Shown here piece by piece: positions 14,367 through 16,863 of a stretch of 16,863 nucleotides of DNA; positions within the stretch are counted from its first letter, which is position 1, and the number at the start of each line of letters is the position of its first letter. Under the pieces are notes generated by a model. The model made no database searches and was not told the origin of the DNA. It saw only the letters and a list, made by a program, of their open reading frames with translations. Position numbers and translations under genes: made by a program. The DNA is from Alphaproteobacteria bacterium. Lineage in GTDB: Bacteria > Pseudomonadota > Alphaproteobacteria > RF32 > UBA3637. The stretch covers positions 1 through 16,863 of the forward strand of contig JAFQJY010000089.1 in NCBI GenBank assembly GCA_017414845.1, written 5' to 3'.

Positions 14367-14858
14367 TTACCTCATAAAATAATAAATTAAAGTTAAAACC
14401 AACGCCGCATAAAAACCGGCGACAACATCATCCATCATCACGCCGAAAGCATTATGAACTTTCTTATCAAAAAAACTTGCCGGCCATACTTTGATGATAT
14501 CAAAAAAACGAAACAGAATAAATCCCCCTAAAAGAAGCCATACGGAAAGCGAGGTTATTCCGAAAAAGGACAGAAAAACAAAACTGAGCGTTTGCCCGAC
14601 GACCTCGTCAATAACAACAAGCGAAGGGTCTTCTTCCGTATACTTCAAGACTTCCCGAGTCGCCATCCAACCACTGACAAAAGTGATTAAAGAGGCAACA
14701 ATAATCCCCAAACTGCCATAAAACCGAAAGACTGCCCACGCCAACGGCAACGCCATAAACGACCCGACCGTTCCGGAAGCGACAGGTGCAAAACCGAAAC
14801 CGAACCACGAAGCCCATGCATAAGCCGTTTTTGTTTTTAAAGACTTTGTCATTTTCAT
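14367..14858 (-). CDS. pgpA: Phosphatidylglycerophosphatase A
   Basis: 163 residues, the usual PgpA length. It dephosphorylates phosphatidylglycerol-phosphate in the inner membrane, giving phosphatidylglycerol. Family motifs are the N-terminal WFGFGFAPVASGTVGS (18-33), VVIDEVVGQT (81-90), FRFFDIIKVWP (116-126) and the C-terminal GVMMDDVVAGFYAAL (139-153); the conserved acidic residues for metal and phosphate handling lie in the last three. Four hydrophobic helices are visible. The start may be 14858 or the second Met at 14852: AAGGA is only a few bases from the first ATG and about 9 from the second. A consensus promoter lies just upstream. It is cotranscribed with the small FTR-like gene. Confidence 0.93.
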   Translation of the reverse strand: MKMTKSLKTKTAYAWASWFGFGFAPVASGTVGSFMALPLAWAVFRFYGSLGIIVASLITFVSGWMATREVLKYTEEDPSLVVIDEVVGQTLSFVFLSFFGITSLSVWLLLGGFILFRFFDIIKVWPASFFDKKVHNAFGVMMDDVVAGFYAALVLTLIYYFMR

Positions 14859-14881
14859 TATTCCTTTTAAAACTGCGAGGG

Positions 14882-14910
14882 ATTATACGCTTTTTCTTTG
14901 CTAAATACAA
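14882..14910 (-). promoter_or_regulatory. pgpA promoter
   Basis: On the minus strand, TTGTAT (14905-14910), exactly 17 bases and a perfect TATAAT (14882-14887). Transcription would start near 14875, giving a leader of about 17 nt. It overlaps the divergent rlmH promoter. Confidence 0.7.
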
Positions 14911-14926
14911 GTTTTTATTTTATATT
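14898..14926 (+). promoter_or_regulatory. rlmH promoter
   Basis: TTGCTA (14898-14903), a 17-base spacer and TATATT (14921-14926), with a start near 14933. This gives a very short leader carrying GAAAGGA before the ATG at 14948. The -35 region interlocks with that of pgpA. Confidence 0.65.
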
Positions 14927-14947
14927 GTTGTATGAAAGGATTTTAAG

Positions 14948-15409
14948 ATGCGTTTAATTATTTCTGCCATCGGAAAAATGAAAAAAGGAAGCCCTGAACA
15001 TCAACTTGTCTCGGAATATATGCGTATTTGCAAATGGAAAACGGAAATGATTGAAAGCGAAGAAAAAACAAAACATTCGCCCGAAGAGATAAAACAGGCA
15101 GAAAGCGAACTCCTTTTAAAAACAGTTCCGACTGGCGCAAAAATCGTTGTCTTAGATGAAAAGGGCAAACTTCTATCCTCAAAAGAACTTTCAGCCGAAC
15201 TTGTTCGCTGGCAGGATATGGGGACACAATCAGTTGTTTTTCTCATCGGAGGCGCCGACGGCCACACGGACGAAACCCGAAAAAAAGCCGACTTGCTTTT
15301 GTCTTTGGGAAAAATAACGCTCCCCCATATGCTTGCACGAGCCGTTTTGGCAGAACAGTTATTCAGAGCAAAATGTATTGCCGATAACCACCCATATCAT
15401 CGGGAGTGA
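14948..15409 (+). CDS. rlmH: 23S rRNA pseudouridine-1915 N3-methyltransferase
   Basis: 153 residues, full length for RlmH (SPOUT family). It methylates pseudouridine 1915 in helix 69 of 23S rRNA, using S-adenosylmethionine on assembled ribosomes. Recognised by the N-terminal MRLIISAIGKMKKG, the KIVVLDEKGKLLSSKELS segment (65-82), the SAM-binding knot loop FLIGGADGH (98-106), and the highly conserved C-terminus HMLARAVLAEQLFRA followed by NHPYHRE. The start is supported by GAAAGGA 7 nt upstream and a matching promoter. In many alphaproteobacteria rlmH is followed by an EnvC-type or other envelope gene on the same strand. Here it is followed by a non-coding stretch and a convergent glycogen synthase gene. 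Confidence 0.96.
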   Translation: MRLIISAIGKMKKGSPEHQLVSEYMRICKWKTEMIESEEKTKHSPEEIKQAESELLLKTVPTGAKIVVLDEKGKLLSSKELSAELVRWQDMGTQSVVFLIGGADGHTDETRKKADLLLSLGKITLPHMLARAVLAEQLFRAKCIADNHPYHRE

Positions 15410-15443
15410 TTTGCTGAAAAAAACCAAAAAAAAACGCACTAGT

Positions 15444-15500
15444 ATGAAAAAGTGGTTGATTTTATTGTCCCTTTAAATTGACCACTTTTGGGACGACACA
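15444..15500. repeat. Inverted-repeat segment in the rlmH-glgA gap
   Basis: AAAAGTGGT (15448-15456) pairs perfectly with 15481-15489 across a 24-nt spacer. A second interleaved pair is GTCCC (15467-15471) with GGGAC (15490-15494). The layout resembles the repeat-rich ends of some insertion sequences, but no transposase is present. The rest of the 173-base gap (15410-15582) holds no gene I can support beyond the terminator at its right end. Confidence 0.5.
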
Positions 15501-15550
15501 GCACCCTTGCATCAGGAGAAATCTGCCATCTGACAGACCGATTAGGCACA

Positions 15551-15581
15551 AAAAAAGCGTGGTTTGAAACCACGCTTTTTT
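15551..15581. terminator. Bidirectional intrinsic terminator between rlmH and glgA
   Basis: An 8-bp stem (15557-15564 GCGTGGTT with 15568-15575) is flanked by six A on the left and six T on the right, so it has a T tract in both directions. It ends one base before the stop codon of glgA and serves both convergent genes. Confidence 0.88.
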
Positions 15582-15582
15582 C

Positions 15583-16863
15583 TTAAACTTTAACCTCACG
15601 ATACAGGTTTAAATATTCTTTCGCCGAACGGTTCCAGGAGAAATCCTGCCCCATTGCCATCTTGGTCATTTTAGCAATATGCTCAGGTCTGTCATAATAA
15701 GTCGCATTAGCCCAACCGATTGTGTTATAAAGTGCTGATGGCGCAATATCATAGAATTTAAAGCCCGTTCCAAGCCCCGTCATTTCGTCATAATTGACGA
15801 CCGTATCGGCCAGCCCCCCTGTCGCACGAACAATCGGAAGCGTTCCATAAAGTTGACTGTACATTTGTTTTAAACCACACGGCTCATAAATAGACGGAAC
15901 AATTGTAAAATCACTGCCTGCATCTATCAGATGTTCCAAAGAACTGTTAAAACGACTGACACTTATTTGACCGGCATAATAATTCGGCAAGTTCCCTAAA
16001 TACGCCTCAGCCCAAACTTCACCATCGCCCATCACAATCATCTGCGCCTGCATATTCTGAAGCACATTTTCAATGCACTCCGTAAACATACGGATTCCCT
16101 TTTGCTCCGTCAGGCGTATCACCATGGAAAACACCGGCGAATCGTTTTGTGCTAACCCGAAATGCTCTCTCAACGCTTTTTTATTTGCCTCTTTTCCCTT
16201 TTTAAAACTCTCTAAATCATAGGGATAGGCGATATTTTTATCATTCATCGGATTCCATAAATCCGTATCAATTCCGTTTAAAATACCTGACAAGTCCGAA
16301 CGACGTTCATTCAATAACCAAAAGAGACCTGCACCACCCAAAGGCGTAACGATTTCTTTCGCATAATTGGGCGAAACAGTCGTAATTTTATCAGCGAATC
16401 GGATACCCCCTTTTAGGAAATTGATCTGTCCGTAATGCTCAAAAGCATTCATATTAAAATCTGCCCAATCCACTTTGGCATACGGAACAACATCCGACGG
16501 ATAAATCCCTTGATACGGCAAATTGTGAATCGTCAAAATAGATTTGGTGTTCTGAAAGAACGGGTCCCCTTCCTTTTTTAAATAATAAGGAATCAAGCAC
16601 GTCTGCCAATCGTGGACATGAACAATGTCCGGTCTGAAATTCAAATCCTTTGCCAACTGCAAAGCCGCTCTGTTAAAAAAGGCATAACGAAATGCATTAT
16701 CATAATAGGCTTCATGCGTATTCTTATCGTCATAAACGCCGTTACGTTCAAAATACTTATTAAATTCAATAAAATACACAGGATAGTTATGCGTCGTTTC
16801 ATTGATATAAACGCTGTACCACTCTTCACAATTACCCATTTTGACGCAACAACCGTCAAACAG
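15583..16863 (-). CDS. glgA: Glycogen synthase (GT5), 5' end outside the window (partial)
   Basis: 426 C-terminal residues are visible. The frame stays open past the Met codon at 16839 to the window edge, so that Met is internal; roughly the first 80-100 residues, including the KTGGL ADP-glucose motif, are missing. The enzyme transfers glucose from ADP-glucose to the growing alpha-1,4-glucan in the cytoplasm. Motifs seen: VHVHDWQTCLIPYYL, TIHNLPYQGIYP, the ITTVSPNYAKEI segment, LNGIDTDLWNP, IRLTEQKG (Arg/Lys contacts to the nucleotide) and YEPCGLKQMYSQLYGTLPIVRATGGLADTV, with the GT-B Glu in EPCGL. The C-terminus (DFSWNRSAKEYLNLY) is complete and family-like. Other glycogen genes would be expected upstream, beyond the window. 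Confidence 0.95.
   Translation of the reverse strand: MFDGCCVKMGNCEEWYSVYINETTHNYPVYFIEFNKYFERNGVYDDKNTHEAYYDNAFRYAFFNRAALQLAKDLNFRPDIVHVHDWQTCLIPYYLKKEGDPFFQNTKSILTIHNLPYQGIYPSDVVPYAKVDWADFNMNAFEHYGQINFLKGGIRFADKITTVSPNYAKEIVTPLGGAGLFWLLNERRSDLSGILNGIDTDLWNPMNDKNIAYPYDLESFKKGKEANKKALREHFGLAQNDSPVFSMVIRLTEQKGIRMFTECIENVLQNMQAQMIVMGDGEVWAEAYLGNLPNYYAGQISVSRFNSSLEHLIDAGSDFTIVPSIYEPCGLKQMYSQLYGTLPIVRATGGLADTVVNYDEMTGLGTGFKFYDIAPSALYNTIGWANATYYDRPEHIAKMTKMAMGQDFSWNRSAKEYLNLYREVKV

Noticed and set aside
15448..15494. H-type RNA pseudoknot from the two interleaved inverted repeats
   Set aside because: The second stem abuts the first with no linker, and the 10-nt first loop would have to span both stems. 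Alternative hairpins or a DNA-level repeat are more likely.
15410..15550. Small RNA or tRNA gene after rlmH
   Set aside because: No tRNA cloverleaf, no promoter-like boxes with correct spacing and no conserved riboswitch core could be seen. Only the inverted repeats and the terminator are supported.

Overview
The window is compact, AT-rich, almost fully coding bacterial chromosome with no tRNA, rRNA, CRISPR array or intact mobile element. Gene content points to an alphaproteobacterium: a DUF2155 protein beside MlaD-type MCE proteins, an alphaproteobacterial-style family 4 uracil-DNA glycosylase lacking iron-sulfur ligands, an OprB-type porin, and Gram-negative signal peptides. The low GC content and glycogen synthase resemble uncultured gut-associated Rhodospirillales-like lineages. 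That placement is inference, not a search result.

Layout. (1) 1-402, minus: 5' part of an M48 metalloprotease gene, divergent from and overlapping the next operon. (2) 377-3079, plus: a four-gene operon in which every junction is a 4-nt start/stop overlap. It encodes a degenerate gamma-glutamyltransferase-like lipoprotein, two MlaD/MCE proteins and a DUF2155 protein, so it is an envelope operon. (3) 6901-3076, minus: a TPR protein, an OmpR-type regulator and an EnvZ-type kinase, tightly packed and convergent with operon 2. (4) 6970-7737, plus: uracil-DNA glycosylase, then 7805-9193: a secreted HExxH metallopeptidase with its own good promoter and a terminator. (5) 13378-9233, minus: a ClpA/ClpB-like double AAA+ protein overlapping mutY, then a porin with its own promoter. 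(6) 13477-14088, plus: a LOG-family nucleotide phosphoribohydrolase with terminator. (7) 14858-14142, minus: pgpA and a small ferredoxin:thioredoxin reductase-like cysteine protein. (8) 14948-15409, plus: rlmH. (9) 15583-16863, minus: glycogen synthase, cut by the window edge. The only sizeable non-coding stretch is 15410-15582, which holds an inverted-repeat segment and a bidirectional terminator.

Themes. Much of the content is cell envelope: protease, lipid-transport MCE proteins, porin, PgpA and a two-component system. Two DNA-repair enzymes (UDG, MutY) are also present. The most unusual items are (a) the AAA+ protein, whose first ATPase ring looks dead and whose pore-loop tyrosines are replaced by threonine in both rings; (b) the GGT-like lipoprotein that has lost its nucleophile and substrate arginine and is translationally coupled to two MCE proteins; and (c) the short multi-cysteine FTR-like protein coupled to pgpA.
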